From Iris pallida (taxonomy: Eukaryota; Streptophyta; Magnoliopsida; Asparagales; Iridaceae): DNA of 64,000 nt. The position numbers and the translations under genes are program-made. Position 1 is the first letter of the stretch, and every line of letters starts with the position of its first letter. The DNA is taken from contig JANAVB010015600.1 of the NCBI GenBank assembly GCA_029216955.1, forward strand, positions 39,368,398 through 39,432,397, in the 5' to 3' direction. Of the stretch, positions 23,160 to 32,311 are shown piece after piece. The notes below the pieces were generated by a model. That model saw only the letters and a list, made by a program, of their open reading frames with translations, made no database searches and had not been told where the DNA came from.

Positions 23160-23400
23160 GGTTCTGGATACGGATAATAAGACGAGAGAGAACCAACATA
23201 CTTACTCAGAGGTAATAAGAACGTGGTAAACATGAGGGTTTCTTCAATGGAGCCTTCCTACTCAGAGGTAATGAGGACATGGCAGGAGTGGACTCCATGA
23301 AGGGTACAGAGAACAACTCAGAGGTAATGAGGATGTAGAAGTTCTACGTAAGGGGCGGTTTATTTTTGGTGGAAGTGAAAACAACTCAGAGGTAACATCG
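23160..23400. repeat. ACTCAGAGGTAATGAGGA repeats
   Basis: actcagaggtaat(a/g)(a/g)g(a)ac recurs about five times, spaced 45-65 bp. The reverse complement is present in Tat-D at 50985-51185. It lies between the 3' end of the antisense gene and the integrase stop. Confidence 0.75.
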
Positions 23401-23569
23401 ACTTGGTTGTTTCGGAAAATTTGTGGATCTGTTACCCTTTTTATGCACTGAAAGTGCGGGTATTGGATCATGAGGAGGGAGCTCTTCTTAGGAGGAAAGT
23501 TCAGAGGTATAATCATACATGACTTACTACCTAAAAGATGCGATATAGATTCATCTGTAGTGACCAGAG

Positions 23570-23812
23570 TGTAAGTTCAGCGGTACCTGCGGGTACATAA
23601 CTCGACAATCTGGGAGATTTGGAGTCAGAATGTAAGTTTAGCGGTACCAGAAGGTACATAACTCAACAATCTGAGAAATTTGGGGTCGAAATGTGAGTTC
23701 AGCGGTACCAGAGGGTACAGAACTCAACAATCTGGGATATTTGGAGTCAGAATGTGAGTTCAGCGGTACCAGAGGGTACATAACTCAACACCCTGGGATA
23801 TTTGAAGGATGT
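23570..23812. repeat. About 62-bp tandem repeats after the integrase stop
   Basis: Four units of gagttcagcggtaccagagg...gggtacataactcaac...tgggatatttgg(a)gtcagaatg. The shared core GGTACC is palindromic. The Tat-D counterpart is 50461-50830, with about six units. Confidence 0.85.
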
Positions 23813-23816
23813 CATT

Positions 23817-25010
23817 TCAGACGTAATACTTCTTTAGGAACTTGCCGTTGATGGGCAACATGAGCAAGTCTCTGTTTTGTTTTGCGAGGCGGTAAGCTCC
23901 ATTGGAGAATACAGCCTCGATGATGAACGGGCCTTCCCACTTTGGCTGGAACTTGCCGGCGGTTTTGTCAGTCATAACCATCGACCTTCGAACTGCCAGA
24001 ACGAGATCGCCCACTTGGAATGTTCTGACTTTAACCTTCTTGTTGAACGCTCCGGAGATACGTGCTTGGCACAGCTCGATTCATTGTTGAGCTAACAGGC
24101 GCTTCTTATCTAGGGCCTCCAACTCTTGTAGTCGGCGATGGTGATTATCATCTGTCGTCAATCGATAGATGAGGACGACGCGGAGTTAGGGGATTTGAGT
24201 CTCCAGTGGGAGAACTGCCTCACTTTCATATACCAGAGAGAATGGTGTGTTCCCGGTGGCAGTTCGTACTGTAGTACGGTACGCCCATAAGCATTCGCCG
24301 AGCTTTTCATTCCAGTCGCATTTGTTTGATGACACGAACTTCTTGAGAAGCTTGATGATTGTTTTGTTGAATGCTTCAGCCAGACCATTAGCCGCCGGGT
24401 TATACGGTGTTGAAGCAATATTCTGGATTCGGTATTTGTTACAAAACCGATAGAAAGCGTGGCTTGCGAACTGCGGACCATTATCGTGGATGATCCTTCG
24501 GGGCAGTCCATAGCGGTAAATAATGTGATGCTTGAGGAAGCTGATCACGTTTGAAGTCTTCACTTCTGCCAGCGGAATAGCCTCCGCCCATTTGGGGAAG
24601 TAATCCGTGATTGCGAGTATGAAACGATGTCCTCAGGATGAAAGCGGAGTGATTGGACCAATGATGTCCATTCTCCATGCTTCGAATGGCCAGGATGCCA
24701 CTATCGGATGTAGAAACTCGGATGGCTGGTGGATAAAATCTGCGTGGACTTGACAGGCTTTGCACTTTCTTGCATAGTCTATCGTATCTGCAACCATCGT
24801 GGGCCAGTAGTAGCCCATTCGACGATGGCGATCTTGTAGTTTTGGGCCAGGCTGATGGGCCCCACAGGTGCCATCATGAGCTTCACGCATGACTTCTTTG
24901 GCTTCTATATTTGATAGACATCGAAGCAGTAATCCATCATATGATCGTCGATACAGCATTTTCGTCTCCGTATCGTAGAAGAATCTGAGGGAACGTCATC
25001 TGATAGAAGT
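23817..25010 (-). pseudogene. Integrase of Tat-C
   Basis: In minus-strand order: the zinc-binding HHCC region (EAHDGTCGAHQ with CKACQ, intact Cys pair), DIIGPI (first catalytic Asp), IHDNGPQF (second Asp), and GLAEAFNKTI (catalytic Glu). The C-terminal block KFQPKWEGPFIIEAVF ends at the stop near 23817. No chromodomain follows, as expected for non-chromovirus Tat elements. Stops at about 24998 (AGA to TGA) and 24633 (AGA to TGA), and a frame change between the 24633-24959 and 24186-24563 segments and again before 24014, disable it. Catalytic residues survive. Confidence 0.88.
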
Positions 25011-25610
25011 GGCTTCCTTTGGATTCTTTGGCAGGATGTCGTAGGCTACGGAGTTGATGAATGGTTGTCTCCAGTCTGGTACTTCATCGACTGTCAGAGC
25101 GGAGTAACTCTCAACACATTGAATATTATTCCTGGGATAGACCAACTCATGGCCTATTATGTCAACCAGATGATGAGCCTGATTTGGTACCGCTAGGGAA
25201 GCGGCCAGGCCTGCTAGGGCATCGACTTCAATATTCTGGAGTCTGGGAACATGTTCTATGAAGAATCCTTCCAAGGGCGAGATGATGTCGCTCGCTATTT
25301 GGTGATAAGGGATCATGTCTTCATGACGAACTTGGTATGAGCCCCAGATCTGGTTAACGATTAGTTGCGAATCGCCGTATGCTTCAAGATACTCTACCCC
25401 CAGCTCCTTTACAAGTTGGAGGCCAATGACCAAAGCGTTGTACACGGCCACATTGTTCGAACAGGGCTCCGTGAGGGAGTAAGCCCGATTGATCACCAGC
25501 CCAGAGGGAGAAATCAGCACCACTCCGACTCCAGTGACGATGTTGCCCTTGGGCCCAGTTCTGGAAGCACCGTCGAAGAACATTTGCCATATGCATCATG
25601 AGAGGCCACA
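24996..25610 (-). pseudogene. Second (archaeal-type) RNase H of Tat-C
   Basis: MFFDGASRTGPKG, NNVAVYNAL, EAYGDSQLIVNQIWG and VDALAGLAASL are the four acidic blocks of a plant-type RNase H domain, with the catalytic Glu of the second block changed (NNVAVYN against NNVAEYN in Tat-D). The Tat clade is known for carrying this additional RNase H after the usual gypsy RNase H. A frame change near 25590 separates it from upstream pol, so it is not translatable as one protein. Confidence 0.85.
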
Positions 25611-27130
25611 TTTGAATTGGCGACCTCATCTGGAATCTTTTCGTCTATTCTGGTTGACTCCGAACCTGGATGAGCTGCTAAAAAGTCTGCCAGAGCTTGA
25701 CCTTTAATAGCGTTCTGTGGGACGAAGATCATGTGGTAGGGGGACAATAATATCGCCCAGGTAGCGAGGCGAGATCTGAGTGCTCCTGGCTTAATCATGA
25801 GGACTCTGAGGGGGTTAACTCTTGATACGACATGGATGGTTTGTCCCATGACGTAGTGTCGCGTCTTCTGAATGGCAAACACCAGAGCAAGGCACTCCTT
25901 CTCCATGGCAGTATATCTATGCTCAGGTCCCATCATCATTCGGCTGAGGTAATATATAGACTGCTCATGGCCTACATCATTTTTTTACGCTAGTAAACCA
26001 CCGAGAGAATGCTCCATTGCTCGCACGTAGAGCAGGAATGGTTTTCCAGCAACCGGGGCCACCAGGACTGGAGGGTTCGACAGATATTCTTTGATGATGT
26101 CGAAGGCGCACTGGCATTCTTCATCCCATACGAATGAAACGCCCTTCTTCATGAGGTGGGTGAATGGCTGACATCGTCCGAAGAGGTTAGAGATAAACCT
26201 TCTGATGTAGGCCAGCCTCCCTTGAAGGCCTCGGAGTTCACGGAAATTTCTAGGGGGACCCATCTCCATGATTGCCTTCGTCTTCTCAGGGTCTATGTGG
26301 ATACCCTGGGAAGTAATGATGAAACCCAAGAACTTTCCGCTGGATACACCCAAGAAGGATTTTATGGGATTCATCTTCAAATTGTGCGCTCGTATCAGGT
26401 CGAACACTATCCTCAGATCATGCAGATGATCTTCTTTAGAGCGGCTCTTGACGGCGATATCGTCAACGTAGCATTCTACTGTCTTGCGCAAGTGGTCTCT
26501 AAAGATGATGCTCATAGCTCTTTGATAGGTGGCGCCAGCATTCTTTATACCGAAAGGCATGACTGTGTAGCAATATGTACCAATTGGTGTTCGTAATGAT
26601 GTATGCTTTTCATCATCAGGGAACATATTGATTTGGTTGTACCCCGAGAAACTATCCATGAATGACATACGCTCGAAACCACAGGTGTTGTCAATCATGA
26701 TGTCTGTGATAGGGAGGAGGAACTCATCCTTAGGACATGCCTCATTCAGATTGCAAAAGTCGATGCAGATTCGAATCTTTCCATTCTTCTTGAGGACTGG
26801 TACTATGTTGGCGACCCAGTCTGGATGCTGTTCCTCGCGGATGAAGCCGCTGGCTATCAGTTTGTTGACCTCAACTTCAATGGCATTCATGACGTCGAGG
26901 CGGAACCGTCATTGCTGTTGCTTGATCGGTTTTGCGTCCGGACAAATGTTAAGTTTGTGAAGTGCAACCTCGGGGTTCAGTCCTGGCATATCTTCGTAGC
27001 ACCAGGCGAATACGTCGATGTATTCTGTAACGAGTTGTAGTAGCGATTCCCGCTCTTTGTCTGTCAGATTCTTGCTGACAAAGATGGGCTTTGGAGAGGC
27101 CTCATCCCCGAGATCAATATGCATAACCTC
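25611..27130 (-). pseudogene. Reverse transcriptase and gypsy RNase H of Tat-C
   Basis: RT blocks in order on the minus strand: VNKLIASGFIREEQHPDW, PVLKKNGKIRICIDF, SFMDSFSGYNQI, TVMPFGIKNAGATYQRAM and the active-site YVDD near 26460-26471. The first RNase H follows (PFLLYVRAMEHSLGGLLA). Compared with Tat-D there are stops near 26909 (CGA to TGA) and 25985 (CAA to TAA). It is homologous to and oriented opposite Tat-D 47230-48690. Confidence 0.9.
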
Positions 27131-27893
27131 ATCTTCGGTGGGAGGCTCTCTTTGTTCGAACCATTTTTCCTATTGCACATCTAGCTGTTGTGCCTACGGC
27201 TCTAACTCAAGAAGTTCAGGAATGTCTTCATCTTCTTCGTAGGCGTCGGCCAATGCCATATTAACGGACAGGACTTGCCTGAATACGTCCCCGATGCTGA
27301 CATCCGAATCGGAAGTGGGTGATCCGGTTGAGTGTGAATGCCAGTCGCATTCCTCGTCTGAGCTTTCAGGGGTTGTTGCCGGTGTAACATAACCTAGCCC
27401 ACATCTGGTTTTGTTGTAATAATCTCGTGGTTTCCCAGCCGGGACCGATAATTGTAAGGGTAATCGCCGTCCAGTGCCGTAGTTCAAGCCTGGCATAGTT
27501 TCCAGATCATACCCCTGTTTTTGCATGAGGTACATAGATCGGGAACTATACAGATAAAGGGGCAGTCTCCCGGTGTTGGGTTCGAGATCGACTTCTTCTA
27601 TCTTGAAGGGCTGTGGATCATTCTTCCGGCCGAAGATGATTGGACGATCCTCTCCCTCGATTATGCGGTAAGCGTCTTCCACTGGAGTAAGTTGGTTTGC
27701 GGTGTAAACATTTGTCACCTGTGTGTAGGTGGGTGCCTATACCGTTTTCCATAGCATACATTGTACAAAGCTTATTAAGCTTGAGGTAGTTCAAAGATAG
27801 CCCTTTATTGATGAAGTAAGGTATCTTTTCCAGTGGGATTACATCATCTGCGGATGGAACATCAGTGTGAGCAGCCACATACTTGGCCAGCTC
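27131..27893 (-). pseudogene. Protease-RT linker of Tat-C, up to the Tat-D insertion point
   Basis: It encodes AKYVAAHTDVPSADDVIPLEK, LNKLCTMYAMENGIGTH, then TNVYTANQLTPVEDAYRI and IIFGRKNDPQPFKIEEVDLEP, finally an acidic segment and KPIFVSKNLTDKERESLLQL. The Tat-D equivalents are 34040-34190 and 43787-44478. Two TGG-to-TAG stops (27194 and about 27173) and a frame break near 27720 disable it. No known domain is recognised in the linker. At 27893 the reading stops at the Tat-D LTR and resumes at 58484. Confidence 0.8.
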
Positions 27894-28189
27894 TGTAGAA
27901 GCATGGAAAAGGACAAGAAAAGTCCATGCGGTTCCAAACAGAGGGAGCCTCATGCGGCTCAGAACTGTATGCGGCTCGAGACTCCCCAACAGCTCCATGC
28001 GGCTCGGGCAAAGACACGTGGCCATACGGTGCCCACTTCTACTGCCGGCCATAAAGCCGGCTCCCAATTAATTGCTCTGACGACAGCTCTGATGCAATGA
28101 ATGACAGCTCTGACATAAAAGCTGGAATGATGATGGCGTGCTCCTTGAAAAAAGAAGAAAATCTTTCTGGCAGGATCCGTCAAGTCTCA

Positions 28190-28580
28190 TGCACCCCTAT
28201 ATGGCTGCCCGCTTCATGCGGCTGTCCGCTTTATGCGGTTGTCCGCTTTATGCGGCTGCCATCTCTATGCGGCTGCCGTCCCTATGCGGCTGCCCGCTTT
28301 ATGCGGCTACATCTTTCATGCGGCTGCGTCCTTCATGCGGCTGTGTCCTTCATGTGGCTGCCCGCTTCATTCGGCTGCCCGCTTCATACGGTCGTGCCCT
28401 TCATACGGCTGCATCCTTCATGCGGTTGCCCGCTTCATGCGGCTGCGTCCTTCATGCGGCTGCCTCCTTCACGCGCCCGCCTCCTTCAAGCTGCTGCCCC
28501 AATGCGGCGGTTACCTTCATGTGGCTAGGACTTGGTGGTCACCCGTATGCGGTTCACTTAGACCGTACTCATACGGCTCT
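28190..28580. repeat. ATGCGGCT array in Tat-D 5' LTR
   Basis: cttcatgcggctgcc and cctatgcggctgcc units repeat about every 17-19 bp, with ATACGG and ATGCGGTT variants. The 3' LTR copy of the array is 57300-57690. The array ends about 390 bp upstream of the TATA box. Confidence 0.9.
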
Positions 28581-28964
28581 GCCAGACACCTCGCTCATGA
28601 CGATAAGTTGAGACACGTGGCTGTTGAGACACGTGGCGACAAGTTGAGACACGTGGCTGTCTTATCCCCTCGGAGTTATGGCTGCTCGTAAATCCTGACA
28701 ACCAGATTTAGTACAATCACCATTATTACTCAAATCAAATCAGATTTATTGTGATTAAGCAAATGAGACACGTGGCGAGAGATCCGAGCTTGTCATAACA
28801 GATTATGAGGATTCATTACAATCAGCATTAATTGCCCATACAAATTTGACGCAATCAAGAATCAATTGCCCAGATGTAATACAATCATGATTAATGGCCC
28901 AGATGATTGGCCGCCGACTTTTTAAGGAGGGAATCATTGCAAACCCTAATGATCACACCCCACT

Positions 28965-28976
28965 CCTATAAATAGC
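28965..28976 (+). promoter_or_regulatory. TATA box of Tat-D 5' LTR
   Basis: CCTATAAATAGC, followed by aaggtgccattcccttgcaa, which is repeated once about 60 bp downstream (28976-29035 and 29036-29070). The second copy sits behind atatagcaagg, a weaker TATA-like start. The equivalent TATA in the 3' LTR is at about 58079-58090. Confidence 0.7.
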
Positions 28977-29372
28977 AAGGTGCCATTCCCTTGCAAAAGG
29001 ATCAGATCTAGAGAAACAAAGAAAAATAATATAGCAAGGTGCCATTTCCTTGCAAAAGAGATCCTCTCCACCCGGCTGGACACACAGAGAAACAAAAAAG
29101 GCGCGCACAGAAGAGTCTTCCCATCCAGAGGGCATTTCTTCATCAGAGCCAAGGCTACGTCTGATCGTCTAAGGAGTAAGGCAGAGCGGCCGTCGCTTTC
29201 CCGAGCCTCTACCGTCACCCCCCAGAATCAAAACCAAACAATCGTACTTAGACTGCTGTACCTAGGTTTTCGTCCCTAGGCTTTCTTTGTACGAGCGAGT
29301 TTGTGTTGTGAAGTAAAAGTCCAGTCCTCCCATATAATTATTCTGTTCTTTTATAATCAATGGCAAACACGA

Positions 29373-29390
29373 TAGCGACTCTGCTAGGGA
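29373..29390 (+). other. Primer-binding site of Tat-D
   Basis: TAGCGACTCTGCTAGGGA lies 3 bp after the LTR end. It differs by few bases from TGACGACTCTGCTGGGGA in Tat-C (63094-63111, minus) and resembles the tRNA-Arg-type site reported for Ogre/Tat elements. A tRNA 3' end pairs here to start minus-strand DNA synthesis. Confidence 0.7.
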
Positions 29391-29744
29391 CTAACTTCTC
29401 CACGGCTGAGGAGTTGGTGACGCAATCAGACGCAGCCAAACTTGGCTCCACTCAACAAATGCTGGTCGCCCGGTTCGACCAGCAGGCGTTTGAAGAAAAT
29501 GCTCTCCGACGGAAGCGCTGGCCCGGTCCAGCAGTGAGCCCGCACGAAGAAAGCCCGCAGGAAGTGGAGACCCAAATCATTTGCTCCTTCCCAAGCTCTC
29601 GAAGAAGTACTCTCTGTTGCCCGAGACAGCGGAGAAGTCTTGCGTGCAGCCCCACTTCAGACCACAGAGGACTCTGCTGTCCCCAAGTCCGGCAGAAAAA
29701 ATACTATGATGCTGGACTTGCAGGGGCAAAGAGGAACTCTGTGC

Positions 29745-30050
29745 AATCCAAGCCGCATAAGGGCGCCAACCGCATGGGGAAAGCTCATGCGGCCACAACT
29801 GTCAACCGCATCGAGAAAACTCATACGGCCACAAAAGTTAACCACATAGAGAAAACTCATGCGGTCAGAACTACCAGCCGCATGCAGACAGCCTACACGG
29901 CCATGACTTCTAGCCGCATACAAAAAGTTCATGCGGCCACAAAGGATAGCCGCATGCAGACAGCCTGCACGACTACACATACCAGCCGCATGCAGATAGC
30001 CTGTACGGCCACCGATCCTAGCCGTATACCATCTACTCCATGCGGCTCAC
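29745..30050. repeat. CCGCAT/ATGCGGCC array inside ORF1 of Tat-D
   Basis: Units of the type (a/g)ccgcat(gcagaca)gcc alternate with catgcggcc about every 36-39 bp, giving a 12-13-residue peptide repeat. The corresponding Tat-C region is 62465-62735. Confidence 0.8.
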
Positions 30051-30442
30051 GATCAGTCTTTGACCGCCTCTCGTACGATCCTGACCATGGAGGCTCTCTG
30101 AAGCATATGCCAGACTCTGTTGTGACCAGCTTGGACTCTTCCTACTACGCACTCTCAGGTGCTAGAAGGAAGATGTCTCGGGCAGCGCGGGCTCGACGAG
30201 CTCAGTCGACTGTCCCAACTTCTGTCTACCAGGGCGTCCTGCTGACTTTTACTCGAGCCCATGATGGAAAGTTGTACAGAACTACCCGTATCCAGTCCCC
30301 GGCGGCCAACGAACGGGATAGTTATCAAGAATCTCCCAACAAGGATCAGGGACAAGTACTCGTGCTACCCCCACATCAGGGAGCTGGTAGGAGGCTAACA
30401 CACTAATGTGCTCAGGACTCCCCAGCCCACAAAGCAGGTAAC

Positions 30443-32311
30443 TTGCGCAACGTGATTTTTCACAAGCGCAAGGAAAGAGACGAAGATTTGACGTATAAAG
30501 AGTCCTGTCAAGGACATCAATGCACCCAAGTCATTGTCAACTGCTGCTGCAACAAGGCAGCATTACAAAAAGACCGGCGGTCCATCTTCCAAAGGTTGCA
30601 ACACCCAAGCTCAGAAGACGGGGCGCTTTTCGTCGCCTTTTGCAATTCAGCTCTGAAGATTCCTGGTAGCAGTAGAGGGAAGAAAACAAATGTCTCCAGC
30701 CCAAAAATTTCAACCAGCATAACCAAGAAACTTTCTTCTAAACGGTTGTCTACCACCGTTACAGGAGGAGTTTACCAAGGTACCCGCTCAAAGACGAAAT
30801 CTGCCACACTTGGAGGCATTGGAGCCGGGGGTAGCACTCCTCCAAACATCCACGACAATCCGGTGTTCCAAGAAGACAATCCAGGGAAAACGGTTCACCC
30901 AACAGATACAGCAGACCCCGACGTCCCCGAGGACGTCCCCAACTCCCAAGACGAGGCAAGCTCTGAAGCTGGGGGTACCACTCTTTCTGAGTCCGAACCA
31001 GAGGAGAACATTCCCACATACCCGGACGACTTCTCTGTACAAGGGTATGACTCAGAGGGCACGTCCTCTACCGTTCCTTCCATCTCTCCTCATGTGAGGA
31101 CGGTATTCATGACAGGCAGCAACCAAGAGGGCCCCAATGATCGCCAACGCATCGACACTCTGGAGGCCATACTGCATGCTTTGGTCAAGTCTGTGGACGA
31201 GATCAAAACGATCTTTCCAACTCTGCAAGGAAGAACGCCTGGCCAAACAAGCTTGGGTCCCGCAGTCAATGCGGACTCGAACTCAGCTGCACCAAACCCG
31301 GGCGATAATCCTCCTGAAATATCGGCTTCTACCATTGTAGACGAGGCCATGGAGGCAAGAAGAGAGGTCCAGGAGCTCCGGGCCATGTTCTATGCCCGAG
31401 AAAACTGCCAAGACCTCAGGATACGACAATCGTATCCCGCTGCGTGGAGAGATGTTCCCTTCCCATCAAAATATAAACCATTCCACATCAATCCATATGA
31501 TGGGAAGACATCTGCAAGCAGGTACATCACCTACTTTAAAGTCACAACCGACCATCTGCCTCATGACGACGCCATCCTTACGCGACTGTTTATCGGAGCA
31601 TTGGAGGGGGTCGCCTTCGACTGGTACCGCAACTTGTCGGATAATTGCATCCACTACTTCACCAGCTTCAAACGTATGTTCCTGGAGAGGTTCTACGAAG
31701 TAGGACAAGATATGACAATGTCCACCCTCATGGACGTTGTTCAGGGAGAAAAGGAGCTGACAAGAAACTATATCGAGCGGTTTTGCCAAACCACGATGAA
31801 GCTGCCTTCCGGTAACCCTGATTCCTCCTTGATTGAAATTTGCCAAAAGAGACTGCTTTCCATAATCAGCCTCTGGATGGGCGAAAGTCAATTCAAGGAT
31901 CGGAAGACGTTCATCATTAGTGCTACTAGCGCAGAAGACAAGGTGAAGAAAGCCCGCCAACTGGGATTGTACATCTCGGAAGGGGAAGACAAGGGCAAAC
32001 ATCCTAACGTCAACAACAACAATGGTGGTAACTCCTACAGCAATCGAGACAACAAGGGTAAGCAGGCTACGGTGGCCGACACAGCCCCAAAGCCCGAATC
32101 AAAGCTAGCAGAAAAGCAGTAGCCTCAGATGACCTACTCCTTCGAGGATGGCCATGTTAAACCCATCTTAGACATGCTCATCCAACGAGGACGAATTCAG
32201 CTCCCTCCTTCCAAGCGTGAGCCTCGTCCTGCAGACTTGAAGAACCCCAAATACTGCTACTATCATCACTATGTCCACCATGCCATACATGATTGCTACC
32301 AACTGAAGTGA
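30443..32311 (+). pseudogene. gag: gag of Tat-D
   Basis: The N-terminal part has the cluster VNCCCNK (near 30534), then basic and acidic low-complexity segments. The retrotransposon gag core follows at about 31440-31910: PFHINPYDGKTSASRYITYF, ALEGVAFDWYRNL, FKRMFLERFYEVG, YIERFCQT. A basic, Asn-rich tail ends in a TAG at 32120, where Tat-C has TGG. The reading resumes in frame with the nucleocapsid-like CYYHHYVHHAIHDC (about 32262-32303; Cys-x2-His-x4-His-x4-Cys), followed by a TGA at about 32309 where Tat-C has CGA. Gag forms the particle that packages the element RNA. Both stops look like deamination, so the gene is dead. Confidence 0.85.

Larger units (their letters stand above)
27894..29369 (+). 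repeat. 5' LTR of Tat-D
   Basis: 1,476 bp, TGTAGAAGC...GGCAAACA. It matches the 3' LTR (57005-58483) with scattered substitutions, many of them C/T or G/A. It contains the ATGCGG array (28190-28580), a cluster of gagacacgtggc words (28612-28655), a TATA box at 28965-28976 and a tandem duplication just downstream of it. Long frames across the array (28097-28691) are repeat artefacts. Confidence 0.95.
29360..30406 (+). pseudogene. ORF1 of Tat-D (pre-gag ORF of unknown function)
   Basis: The 348-codon frame opens at ATG 29360, inside the last ten bases of the LTR, and reads through the primer-binding site (MANTIATLLGTNF). After ARFDQQAFEE an extra A at about 29496-29500 shifts the frame relative to Tat-C. 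The shared frame returns near 29690 (YYDAGLAGAK), so about 65 residues are scrambled by a compensating shift. The middle (29745-30050) is a protein repeat (SRIQKVHAATKDSRMQTA) encoded by the CCGCAT/ATGCGG word array. Shared blocks with Tat-C and Tat-B are SVFDRLS, DSSYYALSGARRK, and LYRTTR. Pre-gag ORFs are known in Ogre; no domain is recognised. It is probably not functional in this copy. Confidence 0.6.

Noticed and set aside
26156..26960. Plus-strand frames opposite the Tat-C RT
   Set aside because: Shadows of the minus-strand RT; they have no domain of their own. The same holds for 24247-25707 and 27018-27242 on the plus strand.
27618..28067. Minus-strand frame joining LTR and pol-linker sequence
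   Set aside because: It crosses the Tat-C/Tat-D insertion boundary at 27893/27894 and is a chance fusion.
28097..28691. Three overlapping long frames with repeated MRLPxxCGC-type peptides in the Tat-D LTR (also 57208-57867)
   Set aside because: They are translations of the ATGCGGCTGCC repeat array; all three frames are open because the unit lacks stops. Both sit in LTR sequence upstream of TATA.
29373..29390. tRNA gene fragment
   Set aside because: Only the 18-bp tRNA 3'-end complement is present, located right after an LTR, so it is a primer-binding site.
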